Assembly: GCF_002245355.1 (NCBI RefSeq)
Contig: NZ_NOWF01000008.1
Span: 1 to 64,000, forward strand
Reading direction: 5' to 3'
Source: Paludifilum halophilum
Lineage (GTDB): Bacteria; Bacillota; Bacilli; Thermoactinomycetales; DSM-45169
Length of the DNA stretch: 64,000 nt
In this document: positions 24,331-32,356 of the stretch, piece after piece
Layout of the letters: each line of letters begins with the position of its first letter
Position numbering within the stretch: position 1 is the first letter of the stretch
Notes under the pieces: generated by a model
Told to the model about the DNA's origin: nothing
The model's input: the letters and a program-made list of their open reading frames with translations, nothing else
Databases searched by the model: none
Program-made: the position numbers and the translations under genes

Positions 24331-25905
24331 ATGAACTTGGATGCGTTTCTGCATCATCTTCATTTTGAGATGGATAAGGTCCAGCCGCCGGACTGGGAGG
24401 TGGATTGGGAAGACGCTCCCTTGACCTATAAGCTCTACCGGGGCTTGCCTGTAATTCCGCTTTCTTCGGAAGTGCCGTTGACCCTCGAAGGACGGGAAAC
24501 ATCCGTCAAGCCCGATCTTCGTAACATCGGCCATTTTCTCTGGTATGGATTCGGGCTTTCCCAATACTTTCAGACGGTTCTTTCTTCGGATTCGACGGAA
24601 CCAGGGGAACTGATGCAGTCGTACCGGCGGTTGATCCCCTCCGGCGGGGCACTGTATCCGAATGAATTGTATGTGTATGTGAACATGAAGGGGCTCCCTG
24701 CCGGGATCTACCATTATGATGCGGCCCATCACCGTTTGGTGTTGTTGCGGGAAGGTGATTTTGATTCCTATGTGACTCGGGCCCTCGGCAATCGTTGTAA
24801 TGTGTCGTCCGGTTTTGGGACGGTTTTTGTGTCAACCGTGTTTTGGAAAAATTTTTTTAAGTACCACAACTTCGTCTACCGGCTGCAGGGTCTGGATACC
24901 GGGGTGTTGATCGCACAGTTGCTGGAAGTGGTAAAGCGGTTTGGGTTTTCCTCAGGGGTCTGCTTCCAATTTCTCGATCGAGCCGTTCATCATCTGCTGG
25001 GGCTGGCCGAAAGGGAGGAGAGTGTGTATGCCGTTGTTCCACTGTCCGTGGACCCCGGGATAACTTGGTTAGGCGAGGGGAATATCGAAGAAGAGAATGT
25101 TTCTGCCGCTGAATTGTGCCGGGAATTAGAAGCGATCCGGCCGGATTCCTCCATCCGGTCGAAGAGAGTCCGGGAGTATCCGATGCTGATCCGGATGAAC
25201 CGGGCTTCTATGTTGGAATCTTCGGAGGCATTTCGGCGGATCCAAGGAGAGAAAAAGGCAGGTCGGGGTGAAGCGTTGGCTTTGCCCCGGGTGAATCGGA
25301 GGTCTTATGATCTGGCCTCGGTTTGCCGAAAGCGGGTTTCACCCGGGCCGAACTTCGTTTTGGGCAAGGTGAGTTCATGGCAATTGAGCGTGCTGTTACA
25401 GGAAGCGATGGCTTCCTTTGCATATCGGAATGATTTGGATGGGGGGCAGGAGAAGGTCAGCCCCCGTGTCTCACTGGTCGGCTGTTTGTATGGGATTGAG
25501 GGTATTCCCGATGGCGCTTATTCTTATGACAGCACAGCCCATGCCTTGCGGCGGATACGCTCCGGAGATCATCGGCATTGGCTGCAACGGGGAATGTTTC
25601 TGCACCATGTCAACCTGTTCCAAGTACCGATCTGTCTGCATGTTATTGGAGACCGGAATCATCTCACAGGGGCACTGGGGTATCGGGGATATCGGATCCA
25701 ACAGATGGAGGCGGGGATGCTGGTGCAGTGTTTGCTGCTGGCGGCCGGTACTGTCGGACTGGGAGGGCATCCTCTTCTCGGTTTTGATGCGGGTTCCTGT
25801 GATCAAATTTACCGGATCGACACCCGGGGAAAAACCAGCCTGATCCAAATCCCGGTGGGTCCCTACCGTTTTCCCGCCCGGTTGGAAGGAGGACTGCATG
25901 GTTGA
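24331..25905 (+). CDS. SagB-type FMN dehydrogenase, tandem nitroreductase domains
   Basis: 524 residues, ATG 24331 after GGGAGGGAAAAGG. Two SagB-like units: residues about 30-240, with SGGALYPNELYVYVNMKGLP and GIYHYDAAHHRL, and about 320-520, with VGCLYGIEGIPDGAYSYDS and GYRGYRIQQMEAGMLVQCLL. It would oxidise azolines to thiazoles/oxazoles with FMN. The first unit keeps the SGG.LYP.E motif for FMN and the N-terminal RRYS-like entry is degenerate. The second lacks SGG..P, so it is probably structural. It is last in the operon, 25 nt after the YcaO gene; no exporter or protease follows. Confidence 0.9.
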   Translation: MNLDAFLHHLHFEMDKVQPPDWEVDWEDAPLTYKLYRGLPVIPLSSEVPLTLEGRETSVKPDLRNIGHFLWYGFGLSQYFQTVLSSDSTEPGELMQSYRRLIPSGGALYPNELYVYVNMKGLPAGIYHYDAAHHRLVLLREGDFDSYVTRALGNRCNVSSGFGTVFVSTVFWKNFFKYHNFVYRLQGLDTGVLIAQLLEVVKRFGFSSGVCFQFLDRAVHHLLGLAEREESVYAVVPLSVDPGITWLGEGNIEEENVSAAELCRELEAIRPDSSIRSKRVREYPMLIRMNRASMLESSEAFRRIQGEKKAGRGEALALPRVNRRSYDLASVCRKRVSPGPNFVLGKVSSWQLSVLLQEAMASFAYRNDLDGGQEKVSPRVSLVGCLYGIEGIPDGAYSYDSTAHALRRIRSGDHRHWLQRGMFLHHVNLFQVPICLHVIGDRNHLTGALGYRGYRIQQMEAGMLVQCLLLAAGTVGLGGHPLLGFDAGSCDQIYRIDTRGKTSLIQIPVGPYRFPARLEGGLHG

Positions 25906-25922
25906 CCGGGGTTGAAAGAGAA

Positions 25923-25946
25923 ACAGGCGAGCTTTCACCCGCCTGT
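25923..25946. terminator. Bidirectional terminator, TOMM operon and chitinase
   Basis: ACAGGCG / CGCCTGT stem. On the minus strand it is followed by TTTCTCTTTC. It lies between the convergent SagB and chitinase genes. Confidence 0.6.
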
Positions 25947-25973
25947 CCATGCCGCCGATGGATCACGGTCGAT

Positions 25974-27641
25974 TTAAGGATCCAGTTTCGGAAGATCAGG
26001 GATGGTCTGACTGCAGTCTCCCTTTAGCGGCAGGTTGCGGCAAACGTATTGGCCGGCGCTGTTTTCAGTCGCCGCTCCCGAGGGGGCAGGCTGGTGGACA
26101 CGCTGCTTCCAGAGTTGCCAGAGCATAAAGCCGTCAGAGGATTTCCCTTTGTTCTTGATGTATTTAACCATGGTCTCGACATTGTAGTACTTCGAAGCGA
26201 TGTTGTTCTCACCGGTGAGCATTTCATCATCATACACCGTACCGGGAGGTGCATCGACTTCAAGAATTGCTCCACCGGCACCTTCCGGGGCGATTTCCAT
26301 CCCCATATGGATCGGGCCGTCATAGATGGCGCGGTAAGATTCGTACCCTTCGCGCGGGTCATAGTAATCGCCGGCGTCATAGGACATCAGGTTGATAAAG
26401 TCGATCTTGTCGCCGTGGTCTTTCACGACGCGGTACATCGTCCCGCCGTAAGGAGAACCCCACTGTACTTTTCCCTCTTCAAAGGGCGTACCTTTGACAT
26501 AATAAGCACCCGTCGACCAGCCGGCGATGGAGATGCCCAGGTCCACCCCGCGGGAATGGATCTCGTTGTAAAGGCTGGTGATAATCCCGGCGATTTCATC
26601 GTCTTTGGTACAGCTGAACTGATCGGCCTCAAGCTTATTACAACGGCTGCCGCTGGACTCCCAGTCAATATCGACACCGGATGCGCCTAAGTCAACGGCC
26701 AGGTCGATCACGCGCGAGGCATTGAAGTTCTCCCACTGACTGCCTTGGCTGTACGCCCAGCCGCCGACGGAGACCCAGACTTCGGTGCCGCGTTCCTTCA
26801 GTGCTGCGATCTGGTCGCGAAGGTCTTGTGCTTCTTCAGGGGTGAATTTCTTCTGTCCGTTGTTCGTTGTCGCACCTTCCACAAATTCAAAGCCGGCTAC
26901 CTCTTGGTCAAAGTCGTAGGCGCCTTTTTGGTAGTCTGTATCCGGCTTGGCAAAAGCCATATTCAAATGAGTAATATAATTGGGGATATTTTTGAGCTGC
27001 AAATCGTAGATACTCGTGTTCCACGAACTTGCGTAGGCGACGTAACTTCGCGTGCTTTCCTCCGAGTCGCCGGGTTCAGTTTTCGCGCTCACTTGGTTAC
27101 TTGCCTCGGAAACATTTCCGGCGGCGTCTTTTGCTTTAACGGTGAAGGTATAGGTTTTTTCCGATGCTAATCCCTTCACTTCCGCTGTCGTGCCGGTGAC
27201 GCTTGCGGCGAGAGTGTCCCCGCGATAGACGTCGTACCCTGTCACACCGACGTTATCGGTTGATGCTGACCAGGAAAGAGAGACACTGGAGCTGGTGGTT
27301 CCCGTAACCGTCAAATCAGCGGGAGCGGAAGGCGATTCCGAATCGTCAACACCGCTGTCGCAGTCTTTGATGTATTTCCAGGGACCCCATTGGTCGTTTG
27401 GGTCGGGTTGTTCTCCTCTTGTCCACCATTTTGCCTCATAAACTTTACCGTCATAGGAAACGCGATCTCCTCCGCTATAGGCCGTCGACTCATTCCATTC
27501 CGGTTCTTCACAGGTTGCGGTACTGTCGGTTGCAGCGGTTACAATCGCCGGATGGCTCAGGGCCGGAATCATACTGAAAACCAGTATGGCGGTGAGAGAT
27601 GCGGCCAGCGCCTTTCGTTTTCCTTTTCTTCGGATTTTCAT
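25974..27641 (-). CDS. Secreted chitinase: CBM5/12 + fibronectin III + GH18
   Basis: 555 residues, ATG 27641 after GGAGAGG. Signal peptide 1-37 (basic start, hydrophobic core, ends VTAA). CBM5/12 chitin-binding module (about 43-95) with aromatic W/Y residues (YSGGDRVSYDGKVYEAKWW). Fn3 domain (about 100-190). GH18 barrel (about 200-540), with EVWVSVGGWA and the catalytic ASGVDIDWE, which keeps DxxDxDWE. Cleaves chitin outside the cell. An operator for the GlcNAc regulator NagR/DasR overlaps its promoter. It is transcribed alone. Confidence 0.94.
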   Translation of the reverse strand: MKIRRKGKRKALAASLTAILVFSMIPALSHPAIVTAATDSTATCEEPEWNESTAYSGGDRVSYDGKVYEAKWWTRGEQPDPNDQWGPWKYIKDCDSGVDDSESPSAPADLTVTGTTSSSVSLSWSASTDNVGVTGYDVYRGDTLAASVTGTTAEVKGLASEKTYTFTVKAKDAAGNVSEASNQVSAKTEPGDSEESTRSYVAYASSWNTSIYDLQLKNIPNYITHLNMAFAKPDTDYQKGAYDFDQEVAGFEFVEGATTNNGQKKFTPEEAQDLRDQIAALKERGTEVWVSVGGWAYSQGSQWENFNASRVIDLAVDLGASGVDIDWESSGSRCNKLEADQFSCTKDDEIAGIITSLYNEIHSRGVDLGISIAGWSTGAYYVKGTPFEEGKVQWGSPYGGTMYRVVKDHGDKIDFINLMSYDAGDYYDPREGYESYRAIYDGPIHMGMEIAPEGAGGAILEVDAPPGTVYDDEMLTGENNIASKYYNVETMVKYIKNKGKSSDGFMLWQLWKQRVHQPAPSGAATENSAGQYVCRNLPLKGDCSQTIPDLPKLDP

Positions 27642-27727
27642 CAATTCCTCTCCTTTACAAAGATTCTCACCCGGATGAAAACCCCACGATCCATCTAGTG
27701 ATGGAATATTCGATTTATTCGTAGTTT

Positions 27728-27758
27728 ACTATACGATGGTGATATTGTCTATACCAAT
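27728..27758 (-). promoter_or_regulatory. Chitinase promoter with NagR/DasR-type operator
   Basis: On the minus strand: -35 TTGGTA (27752-27757), 18-nt spacer, -10 TATAGT (27728-27733). The site ATTGGTATAGACAATA (27743-27758) is almost the Bacillus NagR (YvoA)/DasR consensus and covers the -35, so GlcNAc-phosphate signalling should relieve repression. Confidence 0.75.
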
Positions 27759-27783
27759 ATAAAAACAACCCGATGCTATATGA

Positions 27784-27808
27784 TATAAAAAAACACCCCA
27801 AAGGGTGA
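27784..27808 (-). terminator. Terminator after the 77-aa gene
   Basis: CACCC TTTG GGGTG on the minus strand followed by seven T. Confidence 0.85.
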
Positions 27809-27835
27809 TGTCTAAAAAAGGGTGAATGTAGAGTC

Positions 27836-28069
27836 TTAAGTCTCATAAGAGAGTGGAAAAAGGGGGGAGCTCAAAGACGGAGTCGGTGCGGGAGCTGGGG
27901 CCGGTGTCGGCGTGGGTGTAGGGGCTGGAACCCGATTTGGATTGTAGCAGTCGTGATCATAGCCCACCCAATACCACATGATTCTACAGGCCTCTGTACA
28001 GTGATCAAACGCTTTGTACATGTGATAAGGATCCATCCTGTATGGGTTCCCGGTCCACCTGTAAGTCAT
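27836..28069 (-). CDS. Small Cys-containing protein with Pro/Ala/Thr tail, unknown
   Basis: 77 residues, ATG 28069 after AAAGGAGAG. The N-terminal 45 residues are Tyr/Trp-rich with three Cys (HCTEACRIMWYWVGYDHDC). Then comes a tail of PTPTPTPAPAPAPTP. The head could form a disulphide-linked structure and the tail a flexible linker. No family was recognised. Coat-like surface proteins of spore-formers share this composition. It is followed by a terminator. Confidence 0.6.
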   Translation of the reverse strand: MTYRWTGNPYRMDPYHMYKAFDHCTEACRIMWYWVGYDHDCYNPNRVPAPTPTPTPAPAPAPTPSLSSPLFPLSYET

Positions 28070-28164
28070 GTCGGTTCTCTCCTTTTTAAGCGAATAGGGG
28101 GCAGGGATTCATGGAGTATTGTATGTTTTGAAATCGGCATCGGTACCCGAGTTGTTGCTTGTAT

Positions 28165-29835
28165 TCAATCGAACAGCTCTTTCCATAGGTGGATGGCGTA
28201 ATTTTTCGCTTGTGAAAATGTCACGCGAGCCGGCATCGGTGCTTCCCCGGGATCTACCAACACATCGATGATGGAGGGTTTTTTCAAGGAGAAGGCTTGT
28301 TGGAGCGCTCGGTCCAATTCGTCCCGGGTCTTGACCCGGAATCCGAGTCCGCCGCAGTCTTGGGCATAGCGGGCGAAATCAGGATTGGTCAGATCCGTTC
28401 CGAAATCGGCATTGCCCATGGCCGCCTGTTCAAAATGAATCATGGCGATCTTCTCGTTATTTAACACAATCACGACAATCGGGAGATCGTACTTCACTGC
28501 TGTTACGAAATCCGACAAGAGCATCGCGAACCCGCCGTCTCCCACCACAGCTACAACCTGACGGTCGGGGTAGGCCAGCTTTCCGGCGATTGCACCGGGA
28601 AGCCCACACCCCAGTGTCGCCAGCCAGCTGGAAATGATGAACGTTTGATTGCGAAGGATGAAATTTCGTGCCATCCAGACGGTGACGTTTCCCACATCAC
28701 AGGAGATAACGGCGTTGTCGTCGAGTCCTTTTTGCAATGCCACCGGGACGGTCTGGGGACGGAGAGGGGTACGGTCGCTCAGTCCCTGTTCCTTCATTTT
28801 TTTCAGCCATTCCTTCATTTCTTCCTGATACTTTTCCAGAAAAACCGAGTCATCCCGAGCCGTCAACCGTTCCGTCAGTTTTCGCATCGTATAGCCGGCG
28901 TCCCCTGCAAGACCGACATCCACCGGATAGCGCTTGCCGATCTGCGCCGGGTTGGTGTCAATCTGAACCGTTTTTGCTTCATCGGGGAGGAACCCGGTAA
29001 AGGGAAAAGAAGTACCGATCATGACCAGTGTCTCCGCTTCGCGCATGGCGTAATAGGCTGGTTTGGTCCCCAGCAGACCCAGGCCGCCGAGACAGTATTT
29101 ATGGTCGTCGGGAATGGCCCCTTTTCCCGGAAGTGACAGGATGATCGGTGCCTTCAGCTTTTTTGCAAAGCCCAATAGTTCCTCCCGGGCTCCGTGTGTG
29201 CCTCGCCCGGCCAGTATGACCGTCTTCCGAGGTTCCGACAAGACCTCCAATGCCCGCTCCAGGTCCTCGTCCTTCGGCAGGATCTCGGAACGGACGGAAA
29301 TGGAGTTGGTGATCCGCGCTTCCTGCTTGACCTTCATCCGGGGAATGTCGTCGGGGATGCTCAAGTGGGCGACCTGCTTATGGGTGACCGCCATGCGGAA
29401 GGCTTGATTGGCGACAGAGGGAAGTTGTTCAGCGGACATGATCCGCTGGTTATAGATGGCCACATCGTCAAACAGCCGCTCCAGATTCACCTCCTGGAAG
29501 AAACCCGTTCCCATCAGGTCCGTCTCCACCTGTCCCGTGATCGCCAGAACCGGTGCGCCGTCCAATTTTGCGTCATAAAGGCCGTTAAGCAGATGAATCG
29601 CACCGGGGCCGGCGATCCCCATGCAAACACCCACCTTTCCCGTCAGCTTCGCGTAGGAGGCGGCGGCGAGAGCCCCCGCCTCTTCGTGCCGAACCTGGAT
29701 GAACTGGATTTTTTCGTGTTTGCGTAACGGCTCCATCAGCGAGTTGATTGAATCTCCCGGCATGCCGAAAACGTATTCCACGCCCCAATCGACCAAAATA
29801 TCCATCAGTGCTTCTCCGGCTGATTTCCCCTTCAA
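28165..29835 (-). CDS. ydaP: Pyruvate oxidase (YdaP-like, TPP- and FAD-dependent)
   Basis: Three-domain TPP enzyme: PYR domain (about 1-170) with GMPGDSINSL and the catalytic Glu in HEEAGA; a central FAD/Rossmann-like domain (about 185-330); and the PP domain with VGDGGFAMLLSDF and the NNEKIAM Mg/TPP motif. I place the start at TTG 29835, eight bases after AAGGGGGG, which yields the usual LKGKSAGEALMDILVDWGVE N-terminus; a longer frame to 29889 lacks a site. It oxidises pyruvate to acetyl phosphate or acetate, CO2 and H2O2. It has no partner gene. Confidence 0.88.
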   Translation of the reverse strand: MKGKSAGEALMDILVDWGVEYVFGMPGDSINSLMEPLRKHEKIQFIQVRHEEAGALAAASYAKLTGKVGVCMGIAGPGAIHLLNGLYDAKLDGAPVLAITGQVETDLMGTGFFQEVNLERLFDDVAIYNQRIMSAEQLPSVANQAFRMAVTHKQVAHLSIPDDIPRMKVKQEARITNSISVRSEILPKDEDLERALEVLSEPRKTVILAGRGTHGAREELLGFAKKLKAPIILSLPGKGAIPDDHKYCLGGLGLLGTKPAYYAMREAETLVMIGTSFPFTGFLPDEAKTVQIDTNPAQIGKRYPVDVGLAGDAGYTMRKLTERLTARDDSVFLEKYQEEMKEWLKKMKEQGLSDRTPLRPQTVPVALQKGLDDNAVISCDVGNVTVWMARNFILRNQTFIISSWLATLGCGLPGAIAGKLAYPDRQVVAVVGDGGFAMLLSDFVTAVKYDLPIVVIVLNNEKIAMIHFEQAAMGNADFGTDLTNPDFARYAQDCGGLGFRVKTRDELDRALQQAFSLKKPSIIDVLVDPGEAPMPARVTFSQAKNYAIHLWKELFD

Positions 29836-29958
29836 AGCGGATGCCCCCCTTATCCTCATTTCGGACCCGGCTGAGATGGCAACTACCATTCGCGATGTTT
29901 GATCGGTTCGTTGCCAGTCGATGGTTGTCTCAAATCAGGACTTCATCACACCGGGTCT

Positions 29959-29999
29959 TTCATGAATGATCCCCGAAAGAGAGTTTCATCATTCATGAA
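29959..29999. repeat. 12-bp perfect inverted repeat
   Basis: TTCATGAATGAT and ATCATTCATGAA, 17 bases apart, about 125 bp upstream of the pyruvate oxidase start. It has no T-run, so it is more likely an operator or mRNA structure than a terminator. Confidence 0.5.
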
Positions 30000-30034
30000 G
30001 GGCTCGACACAATAAGAGATTTTGGGAGGCCTCG

Positions 30035-30305
30035 ATGAAAGGCAATTCAGATCCCATGAAACCACTGCAAGTGCTATGTTCTAATTATCTATTGCGGCAG
30101 GGTGATTTTGATTTTTCCTTTTCCTTACAGGCGGGACAGTCCGCCATGTTTGAGCCTCATTCCCCTTTCGTCAGGGCCTGTCTAATTATTCACGATAACG
30201 GGGTGCGGGCCGATATCCGATTTCGCGCGGGTAAACGCCACCACGCTGGAAATCGGTGCCCAGCTACTTTTGGCGATTGACCAGACACGCCTAGACGCAT
30301 TGTGA
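30035..30305 (+). pseudogene. Small gene of unknown family, frameshifted
   Basis: ATG 30035 has a GGGAGG site and reads MKGNSDPMKPLQVLCSNYLL, then RQGDFDFSFSLQAGQS and IIHDNGVRADIRFRAG. From about 30232 a neighbouring frame reads VNATTLEIGAQLLLAIDQTR and LDAL, stop at 30305. One base change joins them into a protein of about 88 residues with no recognised domain. The printed frame ends early at 30280. It may be a one-base error or a decayed gene. Confidence 0.4.
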
Positions 30306-30319
30306 CAAAGCTCCTGTTC

Positions 30320-30422
30320 GGGAGGGTGGGGTTCACACGGAGTGCCTTTGGCTCGTCAGAACAACGAAACGGAGTGTGGAACCCCACTCCGACTCACCAA
30401 GGATGTGCTAAAAATCCAACGC
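30320..30422 (+). repeat. Degenerate IS-like end with long hairpin
   Basis: GTGGGGTTCACAC (30328-30340) pairs with GTGTGGAACCCCAC (about 30375-30388) with one bulge, followed by CTCCGACTCACCAAGGATGT then GCTAAA. The last part resembles 11653-11702. Hairpin content and the CTCGTC..AACGAAAC loop recall right ends of IS605/IS1341 elements. No TnpB remains here. Confidence 0.35.
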
Positions 30423-30424
30423 TT

Positions 30425-31309
30425 CTAGTGGATATTCCGTTTTTTGAACCGTCCACCTTTTACATCGTGGATATCTCCGATCGCCAGAAACGCTCCCGGG
30501 TCGATATCGTCCACGATCGTTTTCAGTTTGGCCTCTTCCAGACGGGTGACGATGCAGAAGACCACTTTTTTGGCGTCGCCGGTGTAGGCTCCCTCTCCGT
30601 GAAGGTAAGTCACGCCCCGGCCTAAACGATGGAGAATCGCATCTCCCAGCTCGTGATCCTTTTCGCTGATGATCCATACGGATTTGGTTTCATCAAAACC
30701 TTCTATCGTGATATCGATCATCTTAAAGGCGATAAAGTAGGCGATCAGGGAGTACATGGCTTGTTCCCACCCGAAGACGAATCCGGCGCTTCCCAGGATG
30801 AACAGGTTAAAGAACATCACGGTTTCCCCGACGGATAACGGAAGTTTTTTATTGAGGAGGATGGCCAGCGCTTCGGTACCGTCCAATGCGCCGCCGTATC
30901 GGATAACCAGTCCAACTCCGATTCCGAGGACGATTCCGCCAAAAACAGAAGCCAATAGGGGGTCATCAGTCAAAACCGGGACCGGATGCAATAAAAAGGT
31001 GCCGATCGATAAAATCGTCACTCCGTACAGGCTGGATACCGCAAAGGTTTTCCCGATCTGTTTGTAACCGAGGAAGAAAAAGGGGAGGTTGAGCAGGAAT
31101 AAGAAGATACCCAGGTTGATGCCGCTGAGATGGGAAAGAATGATGGAAACACCGACAATTCCGCCATCTATGACTTTGTTGGGGACAAGAAAGATTTCCA
31201 GACCCACGGCGACAAAAGTCGCTCCCAAAAACATCAGAATGGCATGCTTCAGTAACTTCGTTTTGGTTAATTTTTTATGTTTCAAGGATTTTCTCCGCTC
31301 CCGTTTCAT
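30425..31309 (-). CDS. YitT family protein, second copy (DUF161 + DUF2179)
   Basis: 294 residues with a basic N-terminus (MKRERRKSLKHKKL). Membrane region about 22-200, containing PNKVIDGGIVGVSIILSHLS and GGALDGTEALAI, and C-terminal DUF2179 (GAYTGDAKKVVFCIVTRLE). Weak AAGGA site. It shares roughly a third of its sequence with the YitT protein at 10443 (estimated by eye). Function is not established. Single gene. Confidence 0.9.
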   Translation of the reverse strand: MKRERRKSLKHKKLTKTKLLKHAILMFLGATFVAVGLEIFLVPNKVIDGGIVGVSIILSHLSGINLGIFLFLLNLPFFFLGYKQIGKTFAVSSLYGVTILSIGTFLLHPVPVLTDDPLLASVFGGIVLGIGVGLVIRYGGALDGTEALAILLNKKLPLSVGETVMFFNLFILGSAGFVFGWEQAMYSLIAYFIAFKMIDITIEGFDETKSVWIISEKDHELGDAILHRLGRGVTYLHGEGAYTGDAKKVVFCIVTRLEEAKLKTIVDDIDPGAFLAIGDIHDVKGGRFKKRNIH

Positions 31310-31370
31310 GAGGTCCTTGATTTTTTCCTTTTTATCAGTATATCACAACCCCGATTTCCTCGCCGAGCGC

Positions 31371-31401
31371 AAAAAAAGGACTCCCTTTTACGGAAGTCCT
31401 T
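31371..31401 (-). terminator. Terminator after the Gln-rich gene
   Basis: AAGGACT / AGTCCTT stem then seven T on the minus strand. Confidence 0.85.
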
Positions 31402-31423
31402 ACTGTGTAGTATAAAAGTTTCG

Positions 31424-32083
31424 TTACTGCATTTGGTTTTGTTGGGCTCCCGGCTGTTGACCGCCCATCTGTTGTTGACCTTGCTGGGCTCCCGCTTGCT
31501 GTCCGCCCATTTGACCGCCCATCTGCTGGCCACCCATTTGGCCGCCGGCTTGTTGTTGACCGCCCATTTGTTGGCCACCCATCTGTTGACCCCCGGCCTG
31601 TCCCTGTTGGTTCATTTGATTCAACTGCTGTTGGGCTTGGCTGATGGCCTGATTCATTTGAGTTAAAGCCCGGTTGGATTGGACATATTGCATTCCCTGG
31701 TTCAGAATCTGGATCGCCTGTTGCAAGGATTGTTGCAATTGTTGATCCGCCTGACGCTGTTGTTGTTGGGCTTGGTTTGTAAATTGTTGAACCTGTTGCA
31801 ACAGCTGGTTAAACTGTTGTCCTTGCTGTTGTTGCCCTTGTTGTTGCCCCTGTTGTGCGGTTTGTCCTTGTTTTTGCTGGTTGACCCTTTGTTCAATCTG
31901 ACGCAATTGCTGTCTAAAATTGTTTAACTCCTTGGCGACCTCCGTGTCCGCTACAGATCGGGCGGTTGCCTCTACTTCTTTTCGGGTTCTTTCTTCCATT
32001 AAAAATGCCTCCTTAGCATCGGATGGGTTTCCGTTTATATCATCTCCGGCCCCTGTTTCGGTTATGATGGGTTCTTTATCCAT
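31424..32083 (-). CDS. Gln/Gly/Met-rich low-complexity protein
   Basis: 219 residues. Residues 1-65 are acidic and charged with a short coiled coil (KEVEATARSVADTEVAKELN). Residues 66-140 are Gln-rich with heptad spacing of L/I (QQFNQLLQQVQQFTNQ, QLQQSLQQAIQIL). Residues 155-219 consist of short repeats GGQQM, GGQMGGQQ. No enzyme motif, no signal peptide. Gln/Met-rich repeats occur in spore coat and exosporium proteins; amyloid-like assembly is conceivable. Sole gene with its own terminator. It is a real reading frame, function unknown. Confidence 0.7.
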   Translation of the reverse strand: MDKEPIITETGAGDDINGNPSDAKEAFLMEERTRKEVEATARSVADTEVAKELNNFRQQLRQIEQRVNQQKQGQTAQQGQQQGQQQQGQQFNQLLQQVQQFTNQAQQQQRQADQQLQQSLQQAIQILNQGMQYVQSNRALTQMNQAISQAQQQLNQMNQQGQAGGQQMGGQQMGGQQQAGGQMGGQQMGGQMGGQQAGAQQGQQQMGGQQPGAQQNQMQ

Positions 32084-32178
32084 ATATTTCTTTTCGATGT
32101 ATCGTCCACAAACGTCAAAATCCGGCCAAAGTTATAACAGAGAGGGGTTTTCCCGCCTTTTTTGTGAATTCAAATGAC

Positions 32179-32255
32179 TTGGATTTATCGAGCAACTCAT
32201 CTAGAATAGGTATACATGGTCGGTTGATCAACCCATTGATCTGAAAGCGCTTTCT
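32179..32255 (+). promoter_or_regulatory. Formate dehydrogenase promoter with cre site
   Basis: -35 TTGGAT (32179-32184), 17-nt spacer, -10 TAGAAT (32202-32207). TGAAAGCGCTTTCT (32242-32255) matches the CcpA consensus at all but the last position and lies about 30 bases past the start point, a position for repression by roadblock. Confidence 0.65.
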
Positions 32256-32356
32256 ACACTGGAGAAATCCCGATGATCGGAAGGTGTTTTTACATGGGAA
32301 CTCCTCTTCGGGAACGAAGGAGGAACCGGGGCGGCTTCCGAAAAAGGGAAGAGCCG

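Noticed and set aside
30035..30280. The printed 81-codon frame as an intact gene
   Set aside because: The C-terminal part is not protein-like, and a better continuation lies in the neighbouring frame; it is listed as a frameshifted gene instead.
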